Source: Elusimicrobia bacterium GWA2_62_23
Lineage (GTDB): Bacteria; Elusimicrobiota; Elusimicrobia; Elusimicrobiales; UBA9959
Reading direction: 5' to 3'
Length of the DNA stretch: 64,000 nucleotides
Assembly (NCBI GenBank): GCA_001799635.1
Contig: MGTV01000010.1
Coordinates: forward strand, 108,228-172,227
Below the pieces are notes generated by a model that saw nothing but the letters and a program-made list of their open reading frames with translations, did not search any database and was not told the origin of the DNA. The position numbers and the translations under genes are program-made. Every line of letters starts with the position of its first letter. Within the stretch, counting starts at the first letter, position 1. This document shows positions 42,043-51,154 of this stretch, piece by piece.

Positions 42043-43207
42043 CCACTTTAGTGCCGGCGATGATGTCGTGCCAGGTGCGGTGGTCCTTTTCCCAGAGGGC
42101 CCAGATGTAGCCCAGCAGCATGAACAGGGAGACGAGGGAAAAGAAAGCCCTCAGGAACACCTTGTCCGCCGCTGCCGGCCCGCCGGTTGCGAAATCCGCC
42201 AGCTTCAGGTTCATTATCTTCATGCCCGGGGTCGCGCCGAAACGCCACAGCAGCAGGCCGCCGTAAAGGGCCCAGAGCAGCATGCCGAAAGGCACTTTGC
42301 TGCGGTCGCTCTTGCCTTCCAGCTTCACTCCCGTCTTTTTGCGCCAGGTGCGGCCCTTGCCGTCCTTCACCACGGCGCCGTCCTTGCCTATGGAGATGCT
42401 CTCCCCGTTCTTGCCGGTGATGTTGACGCCGCCGGAGTTGATGTTGACGTTCTCTATCTTTATGTTCGGCGGGTTGTCGCCGGTTTCGGCGGAGGTGATC
42501 TTGGCCTCCGGGCCGCAGGAGCTGAGGTTGAAGGTGTGCAGCACTATCATTACTACCACGACGTCCAGCAGCAGCGAAAGCAGCCTGCGGAAGAAAGGGG
42601 CGGAGCGCTGGGGCTCGCCGGCGGCCGCGGCCGCGGGTGAGGCGTCGGCCAACGGGGCCGCGGCCTCGCCGGGCGGCTGGCCGCCCACGGGGATCTCCTG
42701 CAGCACGCGGAAAACCTTTATCTTTTCGGGGATGCCCTTGAACTGGCGGTAGCCGATCTCGCTGGAGGGGACTTCCTTCTTGTTCATGGAGAGGTAGACG
42801 GCCTCGGTGAAGAAGACCGCGCCGGGCTCGGCTATGCTCTCGAGGCGAGAGGTGATGTTCACCGCGTCGCCGTAAATGTCGCCGTCGTCGTGCACCGCCA
42901 CCTCGCCGGCGTTGATGGCTATGCGGATCTCTATCTTGTCCTGCTGGGGCTTGTCGGCGTTATGGGCCTTCAGGACGTCCTGTATCTGGACGCCGCAGAT
43001 GACCGCGTCGGTGGGGCTGTTGAAGGCCACCAGGAAGGCGTCGCCGATGGTCTTGACCAGGCGGCCGTGGAATTTTTCTATGACCGGCAGCACCAGCTCG
43101 CGGTGCTTGGAGAGCAGCTCCTGCGTCTGGGCCCGGGAGAAAGAGGCCGTCTTGGACGTGAAGCCCTTGATGTCCGTGAGCATTATCGCGATATTCCTGG
43201 TTTCCAT
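42032..43207 (-). CDS. Class III nucleotidyl cyclase fused to RDD membrane domain
   Basis: A 391-residue protein. Residues 1-170 are a class III adenylate/guanylate cyclase catalytic domain: the metal-binding aspartates are Asp12 (MLTDIKGF) and Asp56 (KTIGDAFLV), and IYGDAVNITSRLESI carries the Asn/Arg transition-state pair. A Pro/Ala linker leads to an RDD-type membrane module (RRLLSLLLDVVVVMIVL at about 210-228, then RFGATPGMKIMNLKL and the final HRTWHDIIAGTKVV). Between the first two membrane helices there is a Gly/Asn/Lys-rich beta-type insert of about 80 residues (NVNINSGGVNITGKNG). AGGAG precedes the ATG. It is last in a five-gene operon. Confidence 0.85.
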   Translation of the reverse strand: METRNIAIMLTDIKGFTSKTASFSRAQTQELLSKHRELVLPVIEKFHGRLVKTIGDAFLVAFNSPTDAVICGVQIQDVLKAHNADKPQQDKIEIRIAINAGEVAVHDDGDIYGDAVNITSRLESIAEPGAVFFTEAVYLSMNKKEVPSSEIGYRQFKGIPEKIKVFRVLQEIPVGGQPPGEAAAPLADASPAAAAAGEPQRSAPFFRRLLSLLLDVVVVMIVLHTFNLSSCGPEAKITSAETGDNPPNIKIENVNINSGGVNITGKNGESISIGKDGAVVKDGKGRTWRKKTGVKLEGKSDRSKVPFGMLLWALYGGLLLWRFGATPGMKIMNLKLADFATGGPAAADKVFLRAFFSLVSLFMLLGYIWALWEKDHRTWHDIIAGTKVVRS

Positions 43208-43229
43208 GGTTTCTCCTGTCGGGCTGGCG

Positions 43230-43985
43230 TCAGGCCGGGTTCGGGATATCTATGAATTCGGTCTTTACGCCGAACTTTTTTTCCAGTACGGCGGCCAGCG
43301 CCTGCACGCCGGGCTTTTCGGTGTTGTAGTGGCCGGCGGCTATGAAATTGGAGCGGGTCTCCCGCGCGAGTTCCTGCACGGGTTCGGCGGCCTCCCCGGT
43401 AATGTAAAGGTCCAGCCCGGCCGCCACGGCCTGGTCGAACATCCTGGCGGCCCCGCCGCTGACCACCCCTACGGTCCGTATCTTCTCCGTGCCGAAGCGG
43501 AAGCACAGCGGCTCGGCGTCCAGTTTTATGGCCAGCCTGGCGGCGATGTCGCCTATGGACGCGGCCCTGGGCAGCGTGCCGCTGAAGCCTATAGTCTCGC
43601 CGTCGTACGTTCCGAAGGGCTTCTGCCTGCCTGCCCCGAGCAGGGCGAGCAGGCGGGCGTTATTGCCCACTACGGGATGCTTGTCGAGCGGCAGGTGCCA
43701 GGCGCAGAGCGACATCTCCGCGGCGAAAAGCGTTTCCAGTTTGCGCTTGAGCGGGCCGGTGAAAGTCTGGGGGAGGCCCCACAGCAGGCCGTGGTGCGTC
43801 ACCAGCATGTCGGCTTTCCACTGGGCGGCGCGCAGGATGCACTCCAGCGAAGCCGAGACCCCGAAGGCTACCCGCCGGACTTCGCGGGCACCCTCCGCCT
43901 GCAGCCCGTTCCGGGAGTGATCTTTTATGTTCCCGGAGTCCAGATAGGTGTTGACGAAAGAAACCAGCTTATCCCTGTCGGCCAT
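43230..43985 (-). CDS. Nif3/YqfO-family dinuclear metal protein
   Basis: A 251-residue protein of the Nif3 family (annotated variably as GTP cyclohydrolase I type 2). Metal ligands are in VTHHGLLWG and AGHYNTEKPGVQAL, with the second-site YITGEAAEP (normally TGE) between. The central PII/CutA-like insert of the longer family members is absent. The actual reaction is unresolved across the family. ATG at 43985 has GGAGGG upstream; a longer frame upstream overlaps the neighbouring gene and is rejected. 16 bp after the preceding gene's stop. Confidence 0.88.
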   Translation of the reverse strand: MADRDKLVSFVNTYLDSGNIKDHSRNGLQAEGAREVRRVAFGVSASLECILRAAQWKADMLVTHHGLLWGLPQTFTGPLKRKLETLFAAEMSLCAWHLPLDKHPVVGNNARLLALLGAGRQKPFGTYDGETIGFSGTLPRAASIGDIAARLAIKLDAEPLCFRFGTEKIRTVGVVSGGAARMFDQAVAAGLDLYITGEAAEPVQELARETRSNFIAAGHYNTEKPGVQALAAVLEKKFGVKTEFIDIPNPA

Positions 43986-44001
43986 AGTTGCCCTCCGCGC
44001 C

Positions 44002-45690
44002 CTATTTTTTCCCGGGGCGCACGGCGTAGATGTAACCGTTGGAGACATCCGCCGCGATGTAGTCCGTTATCGCGAAATTTTTGGGGTCCCGGGGCGTCAG
44101 CATCAGGGCGGCGTAGCCCCACAGCAGGGGGTTGCCTTTCAGGACGGAGCGCGGGATCTTCACCGTCACGGCCCCGTTCTCGGCCTTCGGCGAAAAAACG
44201 CCCGCCTGGGCCGGGCCCTTGGGCGTGACCAGGTAGAGCGTCGCCTTGGAGGGGGTGATCTCCAGCGCGTACTCCCAGGCGTTGTCGGGGAACATGCGCA
44301 GCGGCCTGCCCTCCAGCGGGCGCGTCATGCCGGCCCGCGGGCGGTGGTTGATATCTATGTAGAGGTCCAGCCGCACGTGGCTGAAGCCCGACGGCAGGCG
44401 GGAAGAATTGCTGAGTTCCCCGGGCACGAAAGAGAAGGTGATGTCCTCCGGTCCCGCCGAAGCCTTGAAGGCGGCCAGCTTCCACAGGGCGTAGGGGTCG
44501 CCGCTGGCCGGGGACTGGAAGCCGGGCGGCAGTTCCGGGCGGCGCGAAACGTTGGTTATCTCGAACCCGGCCGCCCGCGCGGAGATCTTGAGTTTGTCGC
44601 GCTGCTCGGCGGCTCCGGCCGCGTCCGCCAGGGCCGAGAAGACCCAGGGCGGGGCCGTGCGGCGCATAAGGCGGTAGGCGTTGGCCAGGGAGGTCTGTAT
44701 GCCGGCTTCCCGCTCGGCGGCCTCGGCGGAGCCGGGCGCGCCCAGCGCGAGCAGGCCGGCCCCTTCCTCGGCGGAGAAATATTCTTCGAAAGCCGGCGCG
44801 GCCGGCCGGTAGTTGCCCTGCTGCGCGTTAAGGTGGAGCATCAGGTCGGCCCTGGTCTTGGCCAGGGCGGCCAGGGTCCCGGCCTGGGCGGGGGCGCCGG
44901 CCCAGCGCGAAAAGTCTCCGCTCCAGGGCGAGGCCAGGGCGGCCAGTTCCCCCGGCGCGGCAACGGTGGAGGACGCGAGCGCGAGCGCTTCGGAGACAGT
45001 GAGGCGCTTGTAAGGCGCGGACGGAGAGAGTTCCGCCAGCAGGGCGGCGCGCAGGGCGGCGGGGTCGGCCGCGAGGGTCTCGTCGAAAACCGAGAAGGCC
45101 GGGGGGGCGCCGGCCTGCGTCTGCGTGGAGAAAGGCACGAACGGCACGGCGTAAACGCCTTCCGCCTCGAACACGGCCGCGGCGGTGGAAGCCAGCGGGC
45201 CGCAGGCTATCCATTTTATCCCCATGGCCCTGGCCAGCGGGAAGTAGTCCGCCGCCAGCCCGCCGGGAGAGGAGGCCAGCCCGGCCGGCGCCTTCTTGAA
45301 GTCCTTCAGGGCCGCTTCCCGCGCCAGGCCCAGGCGCAGGCCCATGAAATACTGGTCGTTGGAGAGCGACCCGGTGGAGGGCTTGCCCGCCCACCGTACC
45401 GAGTCGTCCGCGGGGGCGTAAAGCAGCGGCAGCGGCGGGTCTCCCGCCGGCCGCAGCGCCAGTTCCAGGCGCCCTTCTTTTTCCAGGCGCCGCACCAGTT
45501 CCTCTTCCGCCTTGGGCAGTTCCGAAAGGGCCGCGGTCAGGCGCAGACCCTTGTCCGCTTCCAGGGCGGAAAGAACGGCGCGGTCCGGTCTGCCGTCTGC
45601 GGGGATCCAGAGCAGGGCCTGCTGGGCCCCGGCGGCGGCGGCCCAGAAGAGCAGCAGCGCGGCGGCGGGATAGCGTGAGAGCTTGGGCAT
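44002..45690 (-). CDS. Secreted protein, possible GH57-like and C-terminal carbohydrate-binding regions
   Basis: A 562-residue exported protein (signal peptide to about residue 22, ...AAAAGAQQ). The N-terminal 300 residues have a degenerate look of the GH57/polysaccharide deacetylase barrel (LLYAPADDSVRW, FSVFDETLAADPAALRAALLAEL), without an active site I can point to. The region from about 395 (DITFSFVPGEL, VRLDLYIDINHRPRAGMT, WEYALEITPSKATLYLV, DYIAADVSNGYIYAV) resembles the beta-sandwich of glucodextranase C-terminal/CBM-like domains. A role with alpha-glucans is supported by the adjoining glycogen-binding-domain gene, whose stop directly abuts its ATG. Assignment is tentative. Confidence 0.55.
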   Translation of the reverse strand: MPKLSRYPAAALLLFWAAAAGAQQALLWIPADGRPDRAVLSALEADKGLRLTAALSELPKAEEELVRRLEKEGRLELALRPAGDPPLPLLYAPADDSVRWAGKPSTGSLSNDQYFMGLRLGLAREAALKDFKKAPAGLASSPGGLAADYFPLARAMGIKWIACGPLASTAAAVFEAEGVYAVPFVPFSTQTQAGAPPAFSVFDETLAADPAALRAALLAELSPSAPYKRLTVSEALALASSTVAAPGELAALASPWSGDFSRWAGAPAQAGTLAALAKTRADLMLHLNAQQGNYRPAAPAFEEYFSAEEGAGLLALGAPGSAEAAEREAGIQTSLANAYRLMRRTAPPWVFSALADAAGAAEQRDKLKISARAAGFEITNVSRRPELPPGFQSPASGDPYALWKLAAFKASAGPEDITFSFVPGELSNSSRLPSGFSHVRLDLYIDINHRPRAGMTRPLEGRPLRMFPDNAWEYALEITPSKATLYLVTPKGPAQAGVFSPKAENGAVTVKIPRSVLKGNPLLWGYAALMLTPRDPKNFAITDYIAADVSNGYIYAVRPGKK

Positions 45691-46152
45691 TTATTTCACC
45701 GTGAGGAGGGAGACTTTCCGGCCGGCTTCCAGGTCGGTGTCGGGATTGAGCGGGTCAAGGACGTCCTGGCCGTCTATGCGGCAGATGTAGCGGTACTTGC
45801 CGGGCGGCAGCGGAACCATGGCTTCCCAGCGGTCGCCGGTTTTTTTGACCAGCAGCAGGGCTTCGGCGTTCCACTTGTTGAAGTCGCCGGCTATCTTCAC
45901 TTCCCTGGCGCCGGCCACTTTCACCGAAAATTTCACAAAGCGCAGTTCCGGCTGGGGCGGCTCCGCCCGCCTGTCGGCCCTGCCGCGCAGGGGGGGCATG
46001 GCGGTGGAGCGGGAAGGCTTCAGGATGGCCGTGTTCCAGTGCCCGATGAAGGAGAAATATTTTTTTATGGCGTTATTGAACAGCACGCTGGGCACGCTGA
46101 CCAGGGCGAAGGCGGCCAGCGCGGCGGCCATCAGCAGGGATTTTCTTTCCAT
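45691..46152 (-). CDS. Membrane-anchored glycogen-binding (CBM48/AMPK-type) protein
   Basis: A 153-residue protein with one N-terminal membrane segment (about 7-25) and a C-terminal domain (72-153) of CBM48/AMPK1 type: VKFSVKVAGAREVKIAGDFNKWNAEALLLVKKTGDRWEAMVPLPPGKYRYICRI is the core, of which GDFNKW and GKYRYICRIDG are diagnostic. Such domains bind alpha-1,4-glucans. No enzyme domain is attached. Its ATG shares a base with the radical SAM gene stop (TAATG), giving coupled translation. An upstream extension would run through the radical SAM gene and is rejected. Confidence 0.85.
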   Translation of the reverse strand: MERKSLLMAAALAAFALVSVPSVLFNNAIKKYFSFIGHWNTAILKPSRSTAMPPLRGRADRRAEPPQPELRFVKFSVKVAGAREVKIAGDFNKWNAEALLLVKKTGDRWEAMVPLPPGKYRYICRIDGQDVLDPLNPDTDLEAGRKVSLLTVK

Positions 46153-46808
46153 TACTTCTTGCCCTCTTCTTCCAGGCGCGGCCTTACACGGGGCTCCGCC
46201 CCGAGCCTGGCCGCCAGTTCCTTGAATTTTTCGAGGTCCACGTCCCCGCTGTCCACGGCCGTGGCGAAGGCCTCGGGCAGCAGCAGCGCCGCCTCCCTTA
46301 TGAATTCCTTCACTTTTTCGAAGCCGGTGGCGGCCCACGGCTCCATGGGGCGCATCAGGGCGGCCCATTGCGCCGGGTCGGCGGTGTTCAGGCTGACGTG
46401 CACGGAATCTATGAGGCCCTTCATCTCGGGCACCACGTTGCGGCCCCAGACCGCGTTGGCCAGCCCGTTGGTGTTGAGGCGGATGCGAAGGTTCCGCGGC
46501 AGTGGCTCGGCCCGGCCGTTACGTATCAGGCGCGCGCAGGCCAGCATGGCCTCCAGGCGCATGGTGGGTTCGCCGAAGCCGCAGAAGACCAGTTCCCTGA
46601 ACTGCGAGGCCTCCCACTCTTTTTTCGCCAGGGCGATGATCTCGGCCGGGGCGGGTTCGGCGCCGCCCAGGTTCAGGTCGCTGCCGCGGTAATCCATCTT
46701 CCACGCGGTCTTTATGCAGAACACGCAGGCGGTGGGGCACCTGTTGGTCAGGTTGACGTAGAGCCCGTCGCGGTAGCGGTAGACGATGGTGGGTTTGTTC
46801 GTATCCAT
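46152..46808 (-). CDS. Radical SAM protein, TatD-associated type
   Basis: A 218-residue small radical SAM protein. The [4Fe-4S] motif is CPTACVFCIK (CxxxCxxC), preceded by YRYRDGLYVNLTNR. LVFCGFGEPTMR is the GxGEP glycine-rich SAM motif and RIRLNTNGLAN follows. This pattern fits the TatD-linked radical SAM family; no tatD gene is in the window. Substrate unknown. Start could be ATG 46808 or TTG 46817. First gene of the minus operon running to 42032. Confidence 0.85.
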   Translation of the reverse strand: MDTNKPTIVYRYRDGLYVNLTNRCPTACVFCIKTAWKMDYRGSDLNLGGAEPAPAEIIALAKKEWEASQFRELVFCGFGEPTMRLEAMLACARLIRNGRAEPLPRNLRIRLNTNGLANAVWGRNVVPEMKGLIDSVHVSLNTADPAQWAALMRPMEPWAATGFEKVKEFIREAALLLPEAFATAVDSGDVDLEKFKELAARLGAEPRVRPRLEEEGKK

Positions 46809-46859
46809 TTTTGACAAGGGGCCGGCCAGGCGGCGCTTACCAGCCTCCTTTATTTATTC

Positions 46860-46865
46860 TATCAT
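46860..46865 (+). promoter_or_regulatory. Candidate -10 box (TATCAT) before glycerate kinase
   Basis: TATCAT ends 6 nt before the ATG at 46872; the gap includes AGGA but at too short a spacing for a usual Shine-Dalgarno sequence. Confidence 0.35.
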
Positions 46866-46871
46866 TTAGGA

Positions 46872-47978
46872 ATGAGGATTTTAGTGGCTCCGAACGCCTT
46901 TAAGGGCACCCTGACGGCCGCGGCCGCGGCCGGGGCGGCGGCGCGCGGCGCGCGGAGGGCCCTGCCCGGGACCGTGACCGACGAACTGCCCATTGCCGAC
47001 GGCGGCGACGGCCTGCTGGAGTCCCTGCGGGGGTCGGTTGGCGGGAAACTGGTGCGGACCCGGGTGGAAGGACCCCTGGGAAAACCCGTGCTCGCGCGCT
47101 GGCTGCTGGCCGGCCGCATGGCCGTGATAGAGATGGCCGAGGCTTCCGGCCTGCGGCTGCTGGGCGCCGGCCGCCTGCTCCCGTTGGACGCCTCCACACG
47201 GGGCGTGGGCGAACTGATCCGCGCCGCGGCGGCGCGCGGCGCGCGGGAGATAGTTGTAGGCCTCGGCGGCAGCGCCTCCAACGACGGCGGCGCCGGCTGC
47301 GCGGAAGCTTTCGGGTTCGCCTTACTGGACGCCGCCGGGCGGCGGGTGCCGGCCGGCGCGCGCGGGCTGGCCGTGCTGGATTGCGTGGTTCCCGGAACAG
47401 CCGGGGCGGCCGCGCGGCGGCTCAGGGTGACCGGCCTGGCCGACGTGCGCAACCGGCTTTGCGGGCGCCTGGGCTCGGCCCGGGTCTTCGGACCGCAGAA
47501 AGGGGCGGGCCCGGCCGAGGTGGAATTCATGGAGAAGGCCCTGCTCAATTACGCGCGGGTCCTGAAGCGCCGCCTGGGGCGCGACGTGGCCGCCCTGCCG
47601 GGCGGGGCCGCGGCCGGGGGCCTGGGGGCCGGCCTGGCCGCGTTCTTCGGGGCGCGCCTGGAGGATGGCTCCGCTTTCGTGCTGGAGCGTACCGGCTTCG
47701 GCCGGGCGCTGGCGAAGGCGGACCTGCTGATAACCGGCGAGGGCCGTTTCGACAGCCAGACTTTTTACGGCAAGGCCCCGGGAGCCGCCATTGCGGCGGC
47801 GCGCAAAGCGGGGGTGCCGGCGGTAGTGGCCTGCGGGAGGTCCCTTATAACCGATAAAAAGGCCCTGCGCCGGCTCGGGGTGGCCGGGGTCATAGAGGCC
47901 GGCGGCGGCCGGGACCCGGGCCGGGCGCTGGAGCGGGCGGTGGAGCGGGACTTGCCGGCCATCCTGGCCGGGATTTGA
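46872..47978 (+). CDS. Glycerate kinase (GlxK/GarK type)
   Basis: A 368-residue cytosolic enzyme phosphorylating glycerate to 2- or 3-phosphoglycerate. The family opening VAPNAFKGTLTA, the DELPIADGGDGLLESL motif, EMAEASGLRLL, VGLGGSASNDGG and LITGEGRFDSQT are all intact. Length is standard. It stands alone on the plus strand between the divergent radical SAM gene and the phosphohexomutase gene; no glycolate or tartronate genes are near. Confidence 0.93.
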   Translation: MRILVAPNAFKGTLTAAAAAGAAARGARRALPGTVTDELPIADGGDGLLESLRGSVGGKLVRTRVEGPLGKPVLARWLLAGRMAVIEMAEASGLRLLGAGRLLPLDASTRGVGELIRAAAARGAREIVVGLGGSASNDGGAGCAEAFGFALLDAAGRRVPAGARGLAVLDCVVPGTAGAAARRLRVTGLADVRNRLCGRLGSARVFGPQKGAGPAEVEFMEKALLNYARVLKRRLGRDVAALPGGAAAGGLGAGLAAFFGARLEDGSAFVLERTGFGRALAKADLLITGEGRFDSQTFYGKAPGAAIAAARKAGVPAVVACGRSLITDKKALRRLGVAGVIEAGGGRDPGRALERAVERDLPAILAGI

Positions 47979-48070
47979 ACTCGGCCTTATATTTTTATAT
48001 TATATTAGTCCTTTGTTCTGGCGGCGGCGGCGCCTGCCGGGCTTTTGTTTCTTAAAAAGTGAGGGCAATA

Positions 48071-49483
48071 ATGAGTTCCCACCAGGCAAACCATATCTCT
48101 TTCGGTACCGACGGCTTCCGCGGGATAATAGCCCGTGATTTCACCTATGACGTGGTCCGCAAGACCGCCCAGGGCATGGCCGACTACATAGCCTACAAAT
48201 ACATGCGCACCGAGAAGCCCACCGTGGCCGTGGGTTACGACCGCCGTTTCATGTCCGACCGCTTCGCCCGGACGCTCGCCGAAGTGCTGGCCGCCAACGG
48301 CCTCAACGTCACCCTCTCCTCCACCCCGCTGCCGACCCCGGCCGTGAGCCTGCTGACCGCCAAGGGCTACGGCCTGGGCGTGGTCATAACGGCCAGCCAC
48401 AACCGCCACTATTACAACGGCATCAAGGTAAAGCAGAACGGGCGCTCCGCCCCGCCGGCCGTGACCGCCGAGATCGAGAATTACGTGGCGAAGGCCGTGC
48501 CCATGAAGCCCTCGGGCGCGCCGCTGCAGGTAAAGGATTTCCGCCAGGCCTACGTGGATTACCTGAATTCCAAGGTGCCCTCGGCCAAGGTCCTGAACAA
48601 GCTCCCCGGCAAGGTGGTGGTGGACTTCATGCACGGCGTGGGCGCCGAGACCGCGGGCGAGGTGTTCAATTCCAAGAACGTGGTGAAGCTGCGCGACCGG
48701 CACGACCCGCTGTTCGGCGGCATGGCCCCAGAGCCGGTGGAGAAGAACCTCCAGGAACTCGTGGAGGCCGTCAAGAAGAACAAGGCCATGTTCGGCGTGG
48801 CCCTGGACGGCGACGCCGACCGCTTCGCGCTGGTGTCGGACAAGGGGCAGTACATGACCCCCTGCCAGACCGGCCCGCTGCTGCTGAGCTACCTGCTTTC
48901 CAAAGGCGCTTATAAAGGCAAGATCGCCCAGGCCGTGTCCATGGGCTTTCTGACCAAGCGCATCGCGCGCGCCGCCGGCCTGCCCTTCGAGGAGACGCCC
49001 GTCGGCTTCAAATACCTCGCCGAGAAGATGCTGCACGAGGACGTGACCTTCGCGGTGGAGGAGTCCGGCGGCTACGCCTGGAAAGGCAACCTGCCCGAGC
49101 GCGACGGCGCGCTGACCGCCCTTTTCGTCATGGAGATGGCCGTGAAGACCGGCAAGCCGGTGTCCGCGCTTTACGCCGAGATAGAGAAGAAGTACGGCAA
49201 ATCCTGCTTCGTGCGCCGCGACTTCACCCTGGAAAAGGCCATTCCCAATAAGCACTCTTTCGCGGTCAAGATAAAAAAGAAGCTCCCGAAGATCCTGCTC
49301 GGCCGCAAGATCACGGAGACCAACACGATAGACGGCCTGAAGATAGTGCTCGACAACGACTGGTGGGTGCTCATGCGCCCGTCCGGCACCGAGCCGCTGC
49401 TTCGGACCTACGCCGAGACCGACAGCCAGGAAAACACCAAGAAGTTCCTGGACTTGGCGTTCAAGCTGGTGGAACAGAAGTAG
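48071..49483 (+). CDS. Phosphohexomutase (phosphoglucomutase/phosphomannomutase)
   Basis: A 470-residue alpha-D-phosphohexomutase. The phosphoserine loop is [14 protein letters not shown], the metal loop ALDGDADRF, the sugar loop [11 protein letters not shown] and the phosphate-binding loop [11 protein letters not shown]. Specificity (glucose, mannose or glucosamine phosphate) cannot be decided; GEESGH would be usual for PMM/PGM, and VEESGG with FGTDGFRGI is seen in archaeal/deep-branching types. ATG at 48071 has GTGAGGG upstream; the GTG at 48059 is an alternative. metK follows 22 bp downstream. Confidence 0.92.
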   Translation: MSSHQANHISFGTDGFRGIIARDFTYDVVRKTAQGMADYIAYKYMRTEKPTVAVGYDRRFMSDRFARTLAEVLAANGLNVTLSSTPLPTPAVSLLTAKGYGLGVVITASHNRHYYNGIKVKQNGRSAPPAVTAEIENYVAKAVPMKPSGAPLQVKDFRQAYVDYLNSKVPSAKVLNKLPGKVVVDFMHGVGAETAGEVFNSKNVVKLRDRHDPLFGGMAPEPVEKNLQELVEAVKKNKAMFGVALDGDADRFALVSDKGQYMTPCQTGPLLLSYLLSKGAYKGKIAQAVSMGFLTKRIARAAGLPFEETPVGFKYLAEKMLHEDVTFAVEESGGYAWKGNLPERDGALTALFVMEMAVKTGKPVSALYAEIEKKYGKSCFVRRDFTLEKAIPNKHSFAVKIKKKLPKILLGRKITETNTIDGLKIVLDNDWWVLMRPSGTEPLLRTYAETDSQENTKKFLDLAFKLVEQK

Positions 49484-49505
49484 GGAAATAAAAAAGGAGA
49501 AGAAC

Positions 49506-50705
49506 ATGAACTTCAAAGGTAAAAGGTATGTCAGCTCAGAATCGGTGACCGAGGGGCACCCCGACAAGGTTTGCGACCAGATTTCGGACGCCGTCCTTGA
49601 CGCCATCATGAAGGACGACGCCAAGGGCCGCGTGGCCTGCGAGACTTTCATAACCCGCGGCATGGTAGTGGTGGGCGGTGAGATCACCACCACCACCTAC
49701 GTGGACGTGGACACCCTGGCCCGCCAGGTGATCAAGGACATCGGCTACACCCATTCCAAATACGGCTTCAACTATGAGACCTGCGCGGTCATCAACGTGA
49801 TCGGCCGGCAGAGCCCGGACATCGCCCAGGGCGTGGACACCGGCGGCGCCGGCGACCAGGGCCTGATGGTGGGCTACGCTTCCGACGAGACCCCGGAGCT
49901 GATGCCGCTGCCGCTGCAGCTGGCCCAGCGCCTCTCCATGCGCCTCACCGAGGTCCGCAAGAAGAACATCCTCCCCTACCTCGGTCCCGACGGCAAGACC
50001 CAGGTGACCGTGGAATACCACGACGGCGAGCCCGTGCGCATCGAGACCATCGTGGTGTCCTCGCAGCACACCGAGGAGATCCTCGACAAGTCCGGCCACC
50101 AGATCACCGAGAAGTCCCGCAAGGAGATCATCGAGGCCGTCATCAACCCCATCATAGACAAGAAGATGATGGACAAGAACACCAAGATCTTCATCAACCC
50201 CACCGGCAAGTTCGTGGTGGGCGGCCCGCAGTCCGACACCGGCGTGACCGGCCGCAAGATCATCGTGGACACCTACGGCGGCGTGGCCCCGCACGGCGGC
50301 GGCGCGTTCAGCGGCAAGGACCCGACGAAGGTGGACCGCTCCGCGGCCTACATGGCCCGCTATATCGCCAAGAACATAGTGGCGGCCAAGCTCGCCCGCG
50401 AGTGCACCGTGCAGCTGGCCTACGCCATCGGCGTGGCCGAGCCGGTCGGCCTCTACGTGGACACCCACGGCACCGGCCGCATCGCCGACGAGAAGCTGGT
50501 GCAGATCGTCCGCTCGCTCTTCAAGCTGACGCCCAAGGGCATCATCGAGACGCTGAAGCTGCGCGCCCCGGTCTTCCGCAGGACCGCCGCCTACGGCCAC
50601 TTCGGCCGCACCGGCTTCGCGTGGGAGAAGACCGACATGGCCGCCGCGCTGGCCAAGAAGGCCGCCGGCGTGCCGAAGACCCAGTGCGAGTGCGCCTGCT
50701 GCTGA
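49506..50705 (+). CDS. metK: S-adenosylmethionine synthetase
   Basis: A 399-residue enzyme making SAM from methionine and [21 protein letters not shown] opens the protein; the hexapeptide GAGDQG (in [10 protein letters not shown]) and the P-loop-like [17 protein letters not shown] are present; the C-terminus ends in a cysteine cluster ECACC. AAGGAG upstream of the ATG. No SAM riboswitch is possible in the 22-bp gap before it. Confidence 0.97.
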   Translation: MNFKGKRYVSSESVTEGHPDKVCDQISDAVLDAIMKDDAKGRVACETFITRGMVVVGGEITTTTYVDVDTLARQVIKDIGYTHSKYGFNYETCAVINVIGRQSPDIAQGVDTGGAGDQGLMVGYASDETPELMPLPLQLAQRLSMRLTEVRKKNILPYLGPDGKTQVTVEYHDGEPVRIETIVVSSQHTEEILDKSGHQITEKSRKEIIEAVINPIIDKKMMDKNTKIFINPTGKFVVGGPQSDTGVTGRKIIVDTYGGVAPHGGGAFSGKDPTKVDRSAAYMARYIAKNIVAAKLARECTVQLAYAIGVAEPVGLYVDTHGTGRIADEKLVQIVRSLFKLTPKGIIETLKLRAPVFRRTAAYGHFGRTGFAWEKTDMAAALAKKAAGVPKTQCECACC

Positions 50706-50706
50706 A

Positions 50707-50754
50707 CTGACATGAGCGCGCCGGAAGAGCGGGGGCTCCTTCCGGCGCGGTCAG
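50707..50754 (+). other. Long hairpin between metK and the response regulator gene
   Basis: CGCGCCGGAAG (50717-50727) pairs with CTTCCGGCGCG (50739-50749), with AGC/GCT extending it inward and CTGAC/GTCAG outward. No T-run follows, so it may stabilise the metK mRNA or attenuate the downstream gene rather than terminate. Confidence 0.55.
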
Positions 50755-50780
50755 TGTGGTTACGGATGGGGGGGAGAACT

Positions 50781-51134
50781 ATGAGAGTACTGCTTGTAGA
50801 AGACAACGCGCTGACCCGCTACACCATCAAGTCCCTGCTCGTGAAGCTGGGGCATGAGGTGGTGGCGGAGGCCGAGGACGGGCCGGGAGCGGTAAAGTAT
50901 TTCACCGAACTGAAGCCGGACGTGGTATTCCTCGACCTGATCCTGCCCGGCAAGTCCGGCGTAGAGATACTGGAAGACCTGCGGGCGGTGGACCCGGCCG
51001 CCCGGATAGTGGTGGTTACGGCCGTGGAGCAGGACGAGATAGACCGGCGCCTGGCCGACAAGGGCGTGAACGCGATACTGCGCAAGCCCTTTTCTTACGA
51101 GGATTTTAAGGCGCTCATGAAGGACCTGGTCTGA
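50781..51134 (+). CDS. Stand-alone CheY-like response regulator
   Basis: A 117-residue receiver domain: VLLVEDNA (acidic pocket), phosphoacceptor Asp52 in VVFLDLILPGKSG, conserved Thr in VVVTAVEQ and Lys in LRKPFSYEDF. It has no output domain. GGGGGAG precedes the ATG at 50781; an in-frame upstream start at 50712 lies within a hairpin and is rejected. The CheC-like gene follows 20 bp later, its probable phosphatase or binding partner. No cognate kinase is in the window. Confidence 0.93.
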   Translation: MRVLLVEDNALTRYTIKSLLVKLGHEVVAEAEDGPGAVKYFTELKPDVVFLDLILPGKSGVEILEDLRAVDPAARIVVVTAVEQDEIDRRLADKGVNAILRKPFSYEDFKALMKDLV

Positions 51135-51154
51135 GCGGCCCCCGGACACACTGA

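Noticed and set aside
46153-46368. N-terminal extension of the glycogen-binding-domain gene
   Set aside because: The extra 72 residues are Arg/Gly-rich antisense-like text overlapping the radical SAM gene; ATG at 46152 starts directly before a membrane helix.
49484-49505. SAM riboswitch before metK
   Set aside because: The gap is 22 bp, far too short; metK probably shares a transcript with the phosphohexomutase gene.
50712-50780. Longer response regulator starting at 50712
   Set aside because: The added 23 residues fall in the hairpin and precede the canonical receiver start MRVLLVEDN, which has its own Shine-Dalgarno sequence.
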